From DATJFH01 sp035495815 (GTDB lineage Bacteria; Acidobacteriota; Terriglobia; Bryobacterales; Bryobacteraceae), in contig DATJFH010000118.1 of the NCBI GenBank assembly GCA_035495815.1, positions 1-38,278 on the forward strand: a DNA stretch of 38,278 bases, written 5' to 3'. The notes beneath the pieces are model-generated. The model was given only the letters and a program-made list of their open reading frames with translations, had not been told where the DNA came from and searched no databases. Positions within the stretch are counted from its first letter, which is position 1, and every line of letters starts with the position of its first letter. Made by a program: the position numbers and the translations under genes. This document shows, in pieces, positions 8,075 to 16,894 of this stretch.

Positions 8075-9937
8075 ATGACCACTCGAATTGCCGCGGCGTT
8101 TCTGGCAATCGCGGCGACCGCCACATTTCTGTCTGCCAGAGCTTTCGCCGCCACCGCTCCGAAAGCCGGACCCGTTCAAATCATGAAGGCTTCCGAGCTC
8201 AAGCCCGGCATGCAGGCAACCGCCTGGACCGTGTTCACCGGGACCGAGCCGGAAGAAGTGCCGATCGAAATCATCGGCCTGTGGAGAAACGCCTGGGGCC
8301 CGAAACAGGACGTGATCGTCGGGAAGATGGGCGGCAAAGCCCAGCGCACCAACGTCGCCGGCGGGATGAGCGGCAGCCCGGTGTACATCGACGGCAAGCT
8401 GATCGGCGCCGTCGCGCTGCGGATGAGCGTTTTTTCCCCGGACGCGATCTGCGGCATCACCCCCATCGAGCTGATGCTGGAGATCAACGAGCTCGACAAA
8501 TCGCGGCCGTCCGACGCCCGCACGCCGGACAAAGCGCCGTCCCGGGCGCAGGTAGAGGTTCCCGGGAATCTGCTCGCCCAGGCGGTTGCGGCCGGAGCGT
8601 CGCCCAATCTCCTCCGGCAGGCGCCGCTGCTTACGCCCATCGAGACGCCGCTGACCTTCGCCGGCTTTCATGAGAACGTCCTGCGCGAGTTCGGACCCAT
8701 GTTCCAACAGCTCGGCGTCACCGCCGTACAGGGTGGCGCCGGCAGCGCCATCTACGCTACCAAGCCGGCGCTCGGCTGGAAGGATTCCCTTCAGCCCGGA
8801 GGCGTGGTGGCCGGGGTCCTGGTCTCCGGCGATATGAGCGTCACCGGTCTCGGGACGGTAACCTACAACGACGGCAGGCGCGTGCTGGCCTTCGGACACC
8901 CGTTTTTCAATCTCGGTCCGGTCAACATGCCGATGAGCAAGGGCGAAGTCCTGATGGTGCTTTCCTCCGCTTATCAGCCGAACAAGCTGGCCAATGCCAC
9001 CGAGATCGTGGGCGAACTTACCCAGGACCGCCACAGCGGCATCATGGGCATCCTCGGGCAGCAGTCCGATATGATCCCCGTCAACGTCAGCGTGCGCTCC
9101 ATGTCGGCGTCCGGCGCCGAAGCGAACGAGAAGAAGTTCCGCTTCAACGTCTTCGTCAATCAGAAATGGACGCCCTACCTGATGATGGTCACGCTGTTCA
9201 ACACGGTTTCCGGCGTGAACGAATTCAGGGAAGAGGCCACCTATCGTCTGACCGGGAAAGTGGAGATGGACGGCCAGCCCAACCTCTCCCTGACCACCAT
9301 GCAGGCTTCGGGCGATATTCCGATGCCCGCGCCCATGCTGCTGGCGGGCTGGTGGGGGGACAAGTTCAGCCGGCTTTTCCTCAACTCGGTGAAGACGCCC
9401 AAGCTGAAGAGCGTCAACGTGACCGTGGATCTTCTGCCGGAGCGCCGCGTCGCCAGCATCGAAAACGCCTGGGTCTCCTCGAATGAAGTGCGGCCCGGCG
9501 AAGACGTGCCCGTGAAAGTGTTCCTGCGGCCGTATCGCGGCGAGCGGATCGAAAAGGATTTCACAATCCACGTGCCGGTGGGCCTCACCAAGGGCGACCA
9601 CCGCATCCTGCTCAGCGACGCCGACACCGCCAACCGCATGCAGAACATGGCGGGCTTCATGAATCGCTACATCGACCTGCCCCAAACCGTGTCGCTCATC
9701 AATCAGGAGCGCAGCAACAACAAGCTTTACGTTTCCCTGCTCCAATCGAGCCCCACCGCCTACTATGACGACAAGACGATGCCCAGCCTGCCTGGATCGG
9801 TGCTGAACGTCATGCAGGCCGGGCGAGCCTCCAGCCGGCCCATCATCACCTCGCCGGAGAGCGCTACCCAACAGGCTGCCATTCCCTTCGACTACGTGAT
9901 TAACGGCAGCTATTCCCTGAAGATAACGGTGAAGTAG
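8075..9937 (+). CDS. SpoIVB-like S55 family serine peptidase, motif order permuted
   Basis: This 620-aa protein has a Sec signal peptide (1-25, cleavage after AFA). The family's serine motif GMSGSP is at residues 97-102 (likely nucleophile Ser99), followed by the expected IDGKLIGAV and GITPIELML segments. The other half of the S55 domain, GLGTVTYNDGR...AFGHP with candidate catalytic His275, comes afterwards at about 258-280. In B. subtilis SpoIVB the His segment precedes the Ser segment, so the halves are swapped here. No PDZ domain is obvious. The C-terminal 250 residues look like beta-sandwich, adhesion-type structure. It probably acts in the periplasm; the substrate is unknown. ATG 8075 is preferred over 8015 because it starts the signal peptide. 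The propeller gene begins 8 bp after the stop, so the two are one operon. Confidence 0.85.
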   Translation: MTTRIAAAFLAIAATATFLSARAFAATAPKAGPVQIMKASELKPGMQATAWTVFTGTEPEEVPIEIIGLWRNAWGPKQDVIVGKMGGKAQRTNVAGGMSGSPVYIDGKLIGAVALRMSVFSPDAICGITPIELMLEINELDKSRPSDARTPDKAPSRAQVEVPGNLLAQAVAAGASPNLLRQAPLLTPIETPLTFAGFHENVLREFGPMFQQLGVTAVQGGAGSAIYATKPALGWKDSLQPGGVVAGVLVSGDMSVTGLGTVTYNDGRRVLAFGHPFFNLGPVNMPMSKGEVLMVLSSAYQPNKLANATEIVGELTQDRHSGIMGILGQQSDMIPVNVSVRSMSASGAEANEKKFRFNVFVNQKWTPYLMMVTLFNTVSGVNEFREEATYRLTGKVEMDGQPNLSLTTMQASGDIPMPAPMLLAGWWGDKFSRLFLNSVKTPKLKSVNVTVDLLPERRVASIENAWVSSNEVRPGEDVPVKVFLRPYRGERIEKDFTIHVPVGLTKGDHRILLSDADTANRMQNMAGFMNRYIDLPQTVSLINQERSNNKLYVSLLQSSPTAYYDDKTMPSLPGSVLNVMQAGRASSRPIITSPESATQQAAIPFDYVINGSYSLKITVK

Positions 9938-9945
9938 AACAACGA

Positions 9946-12135
9946 ATGAAAAAGAATATGACTGCGCCCCGCCTGGCGCTGATGCTCGGGCTGGCGTCCG
10001 CGGCTGTAGCCGGAGAGACCCGCAGCTGGCAGCAAAGCGGCTATTCGGATTTCGAAAAGGCCAGCCTCAAGAACCTCTCCCTCCGCAGCGACGGCCTGAT
10101 CAGCCTCGCTCCCCAGTTCAGAGAAATTTTCGACTCCTCTTCGGCCTACCTGTGGGCCATCGCTCACGATTCGGCCGGCAACCTTTACGCCGGCGGCGGG
10201 CCCGACGCCAAGCTGTACCGGATCTCCCCGGGTGGCGAGAAAAAGACGCTGGCCACCTTCGAAGCGCTGGCGGTGCAGGCCATCGCGGTCGATCGCAGGG
10301 ATCAGTTGTTCGCCGCCACCGCTCCGGACGGAAAAGTTTACAAAGTTTCGCCTTCCGGCAAATCCGAAGTCTTCTACGATCCCAGGACCAAGTACATCTG
10401 GGCCCTGGCTTTCACCGGCAAGGGGGACCTGATCGTCGCTACCGGAGACCAGGGCGAGATCCATCGCGTCACGCCGGACGGCAAAGGGACTGTCTTTTTC
10501 CGCAGCGAGGAAACCCATGCGCGGTCCCTGGCCGTGGACGCCCAGGACAACATCATCGTGGGGACCGATCCCGGAGGCCTGGTGATCCGCATCTCGCCGG
10601 CGGGCGAGGGATTCGTGCTGTATCAGATGCCGAAGAAAGAGGTCACCGCGGTGGCCATCGGCAAGGACGGCTCTATCTACGCCGCGGGAGTCGGCGCCAA
10701 ATCGACGGCCTCCGCCGCGCCTCCACCGCAGACCCAGATCACCGCGCCCGCTCCTGCCGCTCCCGCCGGGGGCTCGACGATCACGATTCAGCGGGCGCCA
10801 TCCCCGCCGCCGGCTTCGCTCTCGTCCGCCGCCACCGTCGGAGGAGGAGCGGATCTCTACAGAATTCACCCCGACGGCCATCCACAGAAGGCGTGGACCC
10901 ACGCCAACGACATCGTCTACGCGCTCGGGTTCGACGCGCAGGGAAGGGTTCTGGCCGGCGCCGGGAACAAAGGCGCCATCTACCGGCTCGATACCGACAA
11001 TCTCTATACCGTTCTGATCAACGCCACCCCCACACAGGTCACCGGCTTCTGCGCGGGCAAGGATGGAAAGATCTATGCGGCCACCGGAAACACGGGCAAG
11101 ATTTTCGAGATCGGCGCCGCCCTCGAGCGGGAGGGATCGATCGAGAGCGACGTTTTCGACACCGGTCTTTTCTCGTACTGGGGACGGCTCACCTTCACCG
11201 CCGAGATGAACGGCGGCCGGGTCTCCCTCGAGACCCGCAGCGGGAATCTCGACCGCCCGATGCGCAACTGGAGTCCCTGGTCCACCGCGATCACTTCCCC
11301 CGAAGGGGCGCGGATCACCTCGCCGCCGGCGCGGTTTCTCCAATGGAGGGCCGTCTTGAACGCGTCCGCAGGCCGCTCGCCGGAACTGGAATCGGTGGAG
11401 ACCGCTTATCTGCCCAAAAACGTGGCTCCCAAGGTCGGAGCCATCGAGATCACGCCGCCCAATTACAAGTTCCCGGCGCCCTCGACGCCCGGCGCTTCTC
11501 CTCCTTCGCTTTCGCTGCCCGCCATGGGCAAGAGCGCGCATTCGACGACCACCTCCACCACGGAATCCTCCACGAACACCCCCTCGCTCTCCTACGGCAA
11601 AGGCCAGATCGGCGCCCGCTGGACGGCGTCGGATGAAAATGGCGACACCTTGACCTATTCGGTCCACATTCGCGGAGTCAAAGAAACCGGCTGGAAGCTC
11701 GTCAAAGACAAGGTGCGGGAAAAATACGTAAGCTGGGATTCGACGGCGTATCCCGACGGCGAGTACCGCCTGCGCGTGATCGCCTCGGATCTGCCTTCCA
11801 ATCCGCCGGCGCAGGCGCTGAATGCGTCGCTCGACAGCGAGGTTTTCCTTATCGACAATACGGCCCCGAAGATCTCGGGCCTGACCGCTTCGAGGAACGG
11901 CGGAAAGATCAACGTCCGGTGGAAAGCCACCGACGCGTCGAGCGTGGTGGCCAAGGCGGAGTACTCGCTCGATGGCGGAGAGTGGCTGGTGACGGCGCCC
12001 GTTTCGAAGCTGTCCGATTCAAAGGAACTGGAGTACGACCTGACTCTGGACGCCGCCCCGGGCGAACACACCATCGCCGTGCGCGTGCAGGACGATTACG
12101 ATAATCTGTCCGCGGAGAAGGCAGTCGTCCGGTAG
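9946..12135 (+). CDS. Secreted beta-propeller protein with C-terminal Ig/FnIII-like domains
   Basis: This 729-aa protein has a short signal peptide (about 1-22). Residues about 60-390 hold repeated blades with the pattern GxLYxxxGxxGxIYRIxPxG, typical of NHL/Vgb/SMP-30-like propellers. A Pro/Ala/Thr/Ser-rich, low-complexity insertion (about 250-300) interrupts the blades. After a second Ser/Thr-rich linker (about 505-545) come Ig/fibronectin-like modules (WTASDENGDTLTY; YPDGEYRLRVIASD; WKATDASSVVAKAEYSLDGG). It is probably a periplasmic or surface protein that senses or binds a ligand, or a substrate of the neighbouring S55 peptidase. Co-transcription with that gene is near certain given the 8-bp spacing. 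The function is not recognisable. The gene ends five bases before the convergent small gene. Confidence 0.82.
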   Translation: MKKNMTAPRLALMLGLASAAVAGETRSWQQSGYSDFEKASLKNLSLRSDGLISLAPQFREIFDSSSAYLWAIAHDSAGNLYAGGGPDAKLYRISPGGEKKTLATFEALAVQAIAVDRRDQLFAATAPDGKVYKVSPSGKSEVFYDPRTKYIWALAFTGKGDLIVATGDQGEIHRVTPDGKGTVFFRSEETHARSLAVDAQDNIIVGTDPGGLVIRISPAGEGFVLYQMPKKEVTAVAIGKDGSIYAAGVGAKSTASAAPPPQTQITAPAPAAPAGGSTITIQRAPSPPPASLSSAATVGGGADLYRIHPDGHPQKAWTHANDIVYALGFDAQGRVLAGAGNKGAIYRLDTDNLYTVLINATPTQVTGFCAGKDGKIYAATGNTGKIFEIGAALEREGSIESDVFDTGLFSYWGRLTFTAEMNGGRVSLETRSGNLDRPMRNWSPWSTAITSPEGARITSPPARFLQWRAVLNASAGRSPELESVETAYLPKNVAPKVGAIEITPPNYKFPAPSTPGASPPSLSLPAMGKSAHSTTTSTTESSTNTPSLSYGKGQIGARWTASDENGDTLTYSVHIRGVKETGWKLVKDKVREKYVSWDSTAYPDGEYRLRVIASDLPSNPPAQALNASLDSEVFLIDNTAPKISGLTASRNGGKINVRWKATDASSVVAKAEYSLDGGEWLVTAPVSKLSDSKELEYDLTLDAAPGEHTIAVRVQDDYDNLSAEKAVVR

Positions 12136-12140
12136 CCGGT

Positions 12141-12383
12141 TTATTCCTTCTTCTTCAGCAGATGGTCGTTCGTTTCGATGAACGCCTTGATCTGGTCGCC
12201 GGCCGCCAGCAGTTTGGCCCACTGCTCTTTATAAAGAGTGACCGGGAAACGCCCCAGGCCATATACGGAAACGGCTCCCTTCTCACTCACCTTGAGGGAG
12301 ATCTGCCCCCGCACTGGTGATTTCAACGACTCATTCTCGGCTCTCAGCCTTTCGATCTCCGCTTTCATTTCTTCTTCGGTCAT
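12141..12383 (-). CDS. Small conserved protein with N-terminal coiled coil
   Basis: This 80-aa protein is intracellular, with no signal or membrane segment. Residues 1-21 form a short coiled coil (EIERLRAENESL). A compact domain with SLKVSEKGAVSVYGLGRFPVTLY follows, then a helical acidic/basic tail. I recall similar small proteins in other Acidobacteria and some other phyla, always of unknown function, so it is probably a real gene. It lies 70 bp downstream of the alpha/beta hydrolase on the same strand and may be read with it. A TATCAA-like -10 sits 12 bases upstream of the ATG. Confidence 0.75.
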   Translation of the reverse strand: MTEEEMKAEIERLRAENESLKSPVRGQISLKVSEKGAVSVYGLGRFPVTLYKEQWAKLLAAGDQIKAFIETNDHLLKKKE

Positions 12384-12453
12384 GGTCTCTAGTCTTTGAT
12401 ACCATACTCCGCCGGTTCGGTCGCGGAGTCCTGGACGGCGTCCGGCGGATTGT

Positions 12454-13644
12454 TCAGGGTGAGGGCGCCGCCTGCTTCAGCCAGCGGTCGAGAAATGGAA
12501 ACGAGCGCGTCCCGTCGATCTGGTGCGGACCTTCGAACGGCGCGAATTCCGCCCGGTCCGCGGCGCCCAGCCGGCCGTACACCTGGCGCACGCGCTGGAA
12601 TTCCTCCCGCGCGAAGTCGATATTGACCGAGTTGTCTTTGGTTCCCGCCTCGATCATCAGCGGGCGCGGAGCGATCATCCACGCCAACTCGGCGTCGCCG
12701 AACCGGTCGAGCAGGCCCGGCAAGTAGTATTCGGACCGGTGAATGCGCGTGAGAAACGGAGCCGGCGTCGCTTCGCTTTTCGGGTGAGTGAGCTTCTTCG
12801 TCCTTTCGTTGAACCACCCGGATACCACCACCGCCCGCAGGCGGGCTTCGATCCCGGCGGCGTACAGCGTGTAATGGCCGCCCTTCGACAGGCCGTAAAT
12901 GCCGATCCGTCCCCGGTCGACTTCGGGCAGCGTCTGCAGGTAATCCACCGCCCTGCGCAGTTTGGCGACCTCCAAGCCCATGAGGGTGCGGCTGGTGAGC
13001 AGCGCCTTCTTGTGAAGCAGGTCGCGGCCCTGCGCCTGCGGACCCTCCTGCGGCGTGTGCTCTTCGGAATAGTAGCCGAGAATCATCGGACACCACACCA
13101 CGTAATCGCGCAGCACGGCCGTGCGTCCGAACACGCGGTATATATTGCCTTTCAGCGCCTCTTCAGGCAGAAACCCGGCCACGATCTCCGGGGTCCCCTG
13201 GTGTCCGTGGACGCAGATCAGCGCCGGCTTGGGACCGGACGGCTTTTTCGGAATCAACAGAATTCCGTAAGCCTGCACGCCCGGCACGGTGTCGAACCAG
13301 ACGCGCCATGCCGTGTAGGTGTCGAACTCCTTTACCTTGGTCCGCTGGACGTTGAGCGGCCCTCCGCCGGCTTCGGGCACGCCCAGGTACTGCGCCCAAT
13401 CTTTCCGGTAGGCGTCCGCCGAACGCTCGAACTCCCGCGGGCTCGAGAAGTCGAGCCGGCTCCAATACTTTTCCCTAGCCGCGGCGGCGCTGGCGATCTG
13501 CTGGTCGAAATACCGGTCCATCTGGCGGTACTGCTGGTCGCGGACGGATTCCGAGTCCCCGGCGTTCTCCGGAAAGCGGGCAGGCGCGGTTTGCGCCCAA
13601 AGGCCGGCGGCAGCCAGCAGTGACGCAGCCAATAGCTTCAACAA
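12454..13644 (-). CDS. Secreted alpha/beta hydrolase (dienelactone hydrolase/acetyl xylan esterase-like)
   Basis: This protein of about 396 aa has a signal peptide (hydrophobic to about residue 17, ending LWAQ) and an alpha/beta hydrolase fold. It shows the VHGHQG oxyanion segment, nucleophile Ser in GLSKGGHY, Asp in EAGTKDN and His in FEGPHQ. The family includes secreted esterases acting on carbohydrate esters; the substrate is not evident. Start choice: a strong GGGAGG (13653-13658) overlaps the upstream GTG at 13653, which cannot be used with zero spacing. The same GGGAGG is eight bases before TTG 13644, giving MLKLLAASLL. The two choices differ by three residues only. The gene diverges from the amidase gene across about 60 bp. 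Confidence 0.85.
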   Translation of the reverse strand: MLKLLAASLLAAAGLWAQTAPARFPENAGDSESVRDQQYRQMDRYFDQQIASAAAAREKYWSRLDFSSPREFERSADAYRKDWAQYLGVPEAGGGPLNVQRTKVKEFDTYTAWRVWFDTVPGVQAYGILLIPKKPSGPKPALICVHGHQGTPEIVAGFLPEEALKGNIYRVFGRTAVLRDYVVWCPMILGYYSEEHTPQEGPQAQGRDLLHKKALLTSRTLMGLEVAKLRRAVDYLQTLPEVDRGRIGIYGLSKGGHYTLYAAGIEARLRAVVVSGWFNERTKKLTHPKSEATPAPFLTRIHRSEYYLPGLLDRFGDAELAWMIAPRPLMIEAGTKDNSVNIDFAREEFQRVRQVYGRLGAADRAEFAPFEGPHQIDGTRSFPFLDRWLKQAAPSP

Positions 13645-13704
13645 GGGATCCACCTCCCGACGAGTTTACAACCGGCGAACCGTCCACTGCAGATCCATAA
13701 GATA

Positions 13705-15291
13705 ATGGGAACAGCAATGACCCGACGCGACCTCCTCGGTGGTGTCCTGCTTTCCATTCCCGGGGCGCGCGCCGCATCGAACTCCTTCAGCCTTGAAGAA
13801 GCATCGCTGGCCGACCTGGAGCGAGGATTCCGTTCCGGGCGTCTGACGGCGCGGTCCGCCACCGCCTGGTACCTCGCCCGTATCGCCCGGCTCGACCGGA
13901 GCGGGCCCAGCGTCAACGCTGTCATCGAGATCAACCCCGACGCGCTGGCCATCGCCGGAGCGCTCGACCGGGAGCGCGCCGCCCGTGGTCCCCGGGGTCC
14001 GCTGCACGGGGTCCCGGTTCTGATCAAGGACAACATCGACACAGCCGACCGCATGGCCACCACGGCCGGTTCGCTGGCGCTGGCCGGCTCCATCGCCGCA
14101 CGGGACGCGTTCCTGATCGAGCGGCTTCGCGCGGCAGGGGCGGTGATCCTCGGCAAGACGAATCTGAGCGAGTGGGCCAACTGCCGGTCGCCGCATTCGA
14201 TCAGCGGTTGGAGCGCGCGGGGCGGGTTGACACGGAATCCGCACGCGCTCGACCGCAACCCGTGCGGCTCCAGCTCAGGATCGGGCGCGGCCACCGCGGC
14301 CAGCTTCTGCGCCGCCGCGGTGGGAACGGAGACGGATGGATCGGTGACCGGTCCCGCGTCGGTCAACGGCATCGTGGGCATCAAGCCCACCGTCGGGCTG
14401 ATCAGCCGCGCCGGCATCATACCCGTTGCCCAGAGCCAGGACACTGCCGGACCCATGGCCCGTACCGTCCGCGACGCCGCGATTCTGCTGGGCGCGATGG
14501 CCGGCGCGGACCCGCGCGATCCGGTGACACGGCCGGCAGCCGCCAGGGCCCATCCGGATTACACCCGGTTTCTCGATCCGCGTGGCCTCAAAGGCGCCCG
14601 CATCGGCGTCGCGCGCCAGTTCTTCGGCTCGAACGCCCCGATGGATCACCTCATGGAAGGATGCCTGGCGGCGATGAAGCGCCAGGGCGCCGAACTTGTG
14701 GATCCGGCGGATCTGCCCTCGCACGGCTCGTTCGACGAAGACGAGCTCGAGGTCATGCTCTATGAGATCAAAGCCGGTCTCAACCGCTACCTGGGCGCCC
14801 TGCCGGCGGCGGCGCGGGTGCATTCCCTGGCCGGCGTCATCGCGTTCAACCTCACGCACCGGCGCGCGGAGATGCCCTACTTCGAGCAGGAGCTTTTCGA
14901 AAGAGCGCAGCGGAAAGGCCCGCTCACGGAAAAGACTTATCTCGAGGCACGCGCGCGCTGCATTAAACTCTCGCGGACCGAAGGTATCGACGCCGTCATC
15001 CGGAAGCACAGAGTGGACGCCATCGTCGCCCCGACGTCCGGACCGGCCCCGCTGAACGACTTCGTGCTGGGGGATCCCAACTGGTCCGGCTGCACCTCCC
15101 CGGCGGCGATCGCCGGGTATCCCCATATTTCGGTTCCGGCCGGATTCGTTCGCGGCCTGCCTGTGGGTATTTCGTTTTTCGGAACGGCCTGGAGCGAGCC
15201 GGCGCTGCTCAAGCTGGCGTACGCCTTCGAGCAGGCTACCAGGGCCCGTCGCGCGCCTGGTTTCGCCTCCTCGACCGCATTGAACAGCTGA
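13705..15291 (+). CDS. Exported amidase (amidase signature family, peptide amidase-like)
   Basis: This 528-aa enzyme carries the Ser-cisSer-Lys triad of amidase signature proteins: Lys108 in LIKDN, cis-Ser near Ser190 in the Gly/Ser-rich GSSSGSG loop, and nucleophile Ser213 in TETDGS. It hydrolyses an amide to acid and ammonia. The TETDGS form is more like peptide amidases than GatA. The N-terminus has a Tat-like TRRDLLGG followed by a short hydrophobic stretch ending ARA, so export by Tat is likely. ATG 13705 and ATG 13717 are both possible; 13717 gives MTRRDLLGG and lies after a TAAGAT hexamer (13698-13703), so it may be the true start. No gat genes are nearby, arguing against a tRNA amidotransferase role. 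Confidence 0.88.
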   Translation: MGTAMTRRDLLGGVLLSIPGARAASNSFSLEEASLADLERGFRSGRLTARSATAWYLARIARLDRSGPSVNAVIEINPDALAIAGALDRERAARGPRGPLHGVPVLIKDNIDTADRMATTAGSLALAGSIAARDAFLIERLRAAGAVILGKTNLSEWANCRSPHSISGWSARGGLTRNPHALDRNPCGSSSGSGAATAASFCAAAVGTETDGSVTGPASVNGIVGIKPTVGLISRAGIIPVAQSQDTAGPMARTVRDAAILLGAMAGADPRDPVTRPAAARAHPDYTRFLDPRGLKGARIGVARQFFGSNAPMDHLMEGCLAAMKRQGAELVDPADLPSHGSFDEDELEVMLYEIKAGLNRYLGALPAAARVHSLAGVIAFNLTHRRAEMPYFEQELFERAQRKGPLTEKTYLEARARCIKLSRTEGIDAVIRKHRVDAIVAPTSGPAPLNDFVLGDPNWSGCTSPAAIAGYPHISVPAGFVRGLPVGISFFGTAWSEPALLKLAYAFEQATRARRAPGFASSTALNS

Positions 15292-15312
15292 CCCGGCAGC
15301 CCGCGCCCTAGC

Positions 15313-15554
15313 TCAGACGGCCCCCCCCCGGCTGGCTAGACTGCAGGCCAGCGCCCAGGCCTCGGAATCCTCGTCCCCCTGCGCCAACGCCGTTGCAGTC
15401 CGTACCGGACTTGCGGCAGGTCCGCCTCCGCAACACCTGCGGATACTGGCAGTCTTCAACGAGCGCGGCGCCCATCGGCGCGCCGGCCTTCTTCGGCTCG
15501 AGTGAAAAAGCCGGCTCCCACGCTGGCCGCGGCAAACGCGATGGCTTTGGACAC
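15313..15554 (-). pseudogene. Possible decayed small ORF downstream of rarA
   Basis: The 289-bp gap between the amidase and rarA genes is not plainly empty on the minus strand. From GTG 15554 one frame reads VSKAIAFAAASVGAGFF and stops after 34 codons. Another frame ends at 15313 with ALAQGDEDSEAWALACSLA, which has the composition of real coding sequence. One or two frame changes would join them into a protein of about 80 residues. A run of nine C (15321-15329) lies near the end. This may be a remnant, a sequencing artefact or chance in GC-rich DNA; no family is recognised. Confidence 0.22.
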
Positions 15555-15580
15555 GATTGTCTCGCCCGGCTGAGCGGCAA

Positions 15581-16894
15581 TCAGCCCTTCTCCTTTCGGG
15601 CGGCTCTGGCCTGGCGGATCTCTTCCAGCCGTTCTCCGATCCGCTTCTCCAGGCCGCGGCCCGAAGGATGATAATACTGCCGGCCGGCGAGGGTTGGCGG
15701 CAGGCACTCCATGCCCGGAATGGCGTCCTCGAATTTGTGCGCGTGCTCGTAGCCGGCGCCGTATCCCCACTGCTTCATGGCCGCCGTCGGCGCGTTCCGC
15801 AGATGCAGCGGGACGGGCTCCGCCATGCTGTTGCGCACATCCTCGGTCAGCTCGCCCATGGCCCGGTAGGCCGCGTCGGACTTGGGCGCAGCCGCCAGAT
15901 AAATCGCCGCCTGAGCCAGCGCCAGGTCGCCTTCCGGAATCCCCAGAAAGTGCGTCGCCTGCATGGCCGCGATCGATTGCTCGAGGGCCCGCGGATCGGC
16001 CAGTCCGATGTCTTCGACCGCCATCCGCACCAGCCGCCGCGCAATGTACATCCGGTCCTCGCCCGCTTCCAACATCCGCGAAAGCCAGTACAGAGCCGCG
16101 TCCACGTCGCTCGACCGCACGGATTTGTGCAGCGCCGAAATGATGTTGTAGTGTTCCTCCCCGGCCTTGTCGTAAAGCAGCACCTTGCGCTGCAGCGAGT
16201 CCTCGATCGATTGCGCCGTCAGCGCGCGATCCGGAGAAGCGGCCGCGGCTGCTTCAAGAGTGTTGTAGGCCGCCCGGGCGTCTCCATTGGCGTGAATGGC
16301 AATCTGCTCCAGCAGCTCCGGCGCCGCCTGCGCCTCCAGTTCGCGCAGACCACGCTCGAGGAGGGTCACGATCTCGGGCACGGTCAACAGCCGCAGCGCG
16401 TACACCTTGGACCGCGACAACAGCGCCGCGATCACTTCGAAGGACGGATTCTCGGTCGTCGCGCCGATGAGAATGATGTCGCCGCGCTCCACGTACGGCA
16501 GGAATGCGTCCTGCTGAGCTTTGTTGAAGCGGTGGATCTCGTCGATGAAGACGATGGTCCGCCGTCCCAGCCTGCGGAACTTCTCCGCGTCCGCCATGAC
16601 CAGCTTGATTTCCTTGATCCCGCTCAGCACCGCGCTGAACGGGATGAACTCGCAGCGGGTGAGCCGCGCGATCAGCCTCGCCAGCGTGGTTTTGCCCACT
16701 CCCGGCGGCCCCCAAAGGATCACCGACCCCAGCGTGTCCGTCTCGATCTGCCGCCGCAGCGGCTTCCCCGGCCCCAGGATGTGCTCCTGGCCGACGTAGT
16801 CTTCCAGCCGCTCGGGACGAAGCCGTTCCGCCAGGGGACGCTTCGGATCGTCCGCCGCCGGACCGGTTTCGGGAGTGATGTCGAACAGGCTCAC
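15581..16894 (-). CDS. rarA: RarA/MgsA replication-associated recombination ATPase
   Basis: This 437-aa AAA+ ATPase of the clamp-loader-like RarA/MgsA/WRNIP1 family acts at stalled replication forks. Walker A GPPGVGKT is at 62-69 and Walker B IVFIDEIHRFNK at about 114-125, with sensor 1 in GATTENPSFE. The C-terminal half (about 265-425) has the family's tetramerisation and MgsA domain, with HKSVRSSDVDAALYWLSRML and WGYGAGYEHAHKF. Length is normal. The ATG at 16894 overlaps the stop of the SpoU-type methyltransferase gene (ATGA), so the two are translated together. The N-terminal 15 residues are variable in this family. Confidence 0.95.
   Translation of the reverse strand: MSLFDITPETGPAADDPKRPLAERLRPERLEDYVGQEHILGPGKPLRRQIETDTLGSVILWGPPGVGKTTLARLIARLTRCEFIPFSAVLSGIKEIKLVMADAEKFRRLGRRTIVFIDEIHRFNKAQQDAFLPYVERGDIILIGATTENPSFEVIAALLSRSKVYALRLLTVPEIVTLLERGLRELEAQAAPELLEQIAIHANGDARAAYNTLEAAAAASPDRALTAQSIEDSLQRKVLLYDKAGEEHYNIISALHKSVRSSDVDAALYWLSRMLEAGEDRMYIARRLVRMAVEDIGLADPRALEQSIAAMQATHFLGIPEGDLALAQAAIYLAAAPKSDAAYRAMGELTEDVRNSMAEPVPLHLRNAPTAAMKQWGYGAGYEHAHKFEDAIPGMECLPPTLAGRQYYHPSGRGLEKRIGERLEEIRQARAARKEKG

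Noticed and set aside
8069..9871. 600-codon minus-strand frame opposite the S55 gene
   Set aside because: His/Arg/Gly-rich with no domain, fully covered by a convincing plus-strand gene.
9910..11667. 585-codon minus-strand frame opposite the propeller gene
   Set aside because: Arg/Gly-rich shadow; the propeller repeats are on the plus strand.
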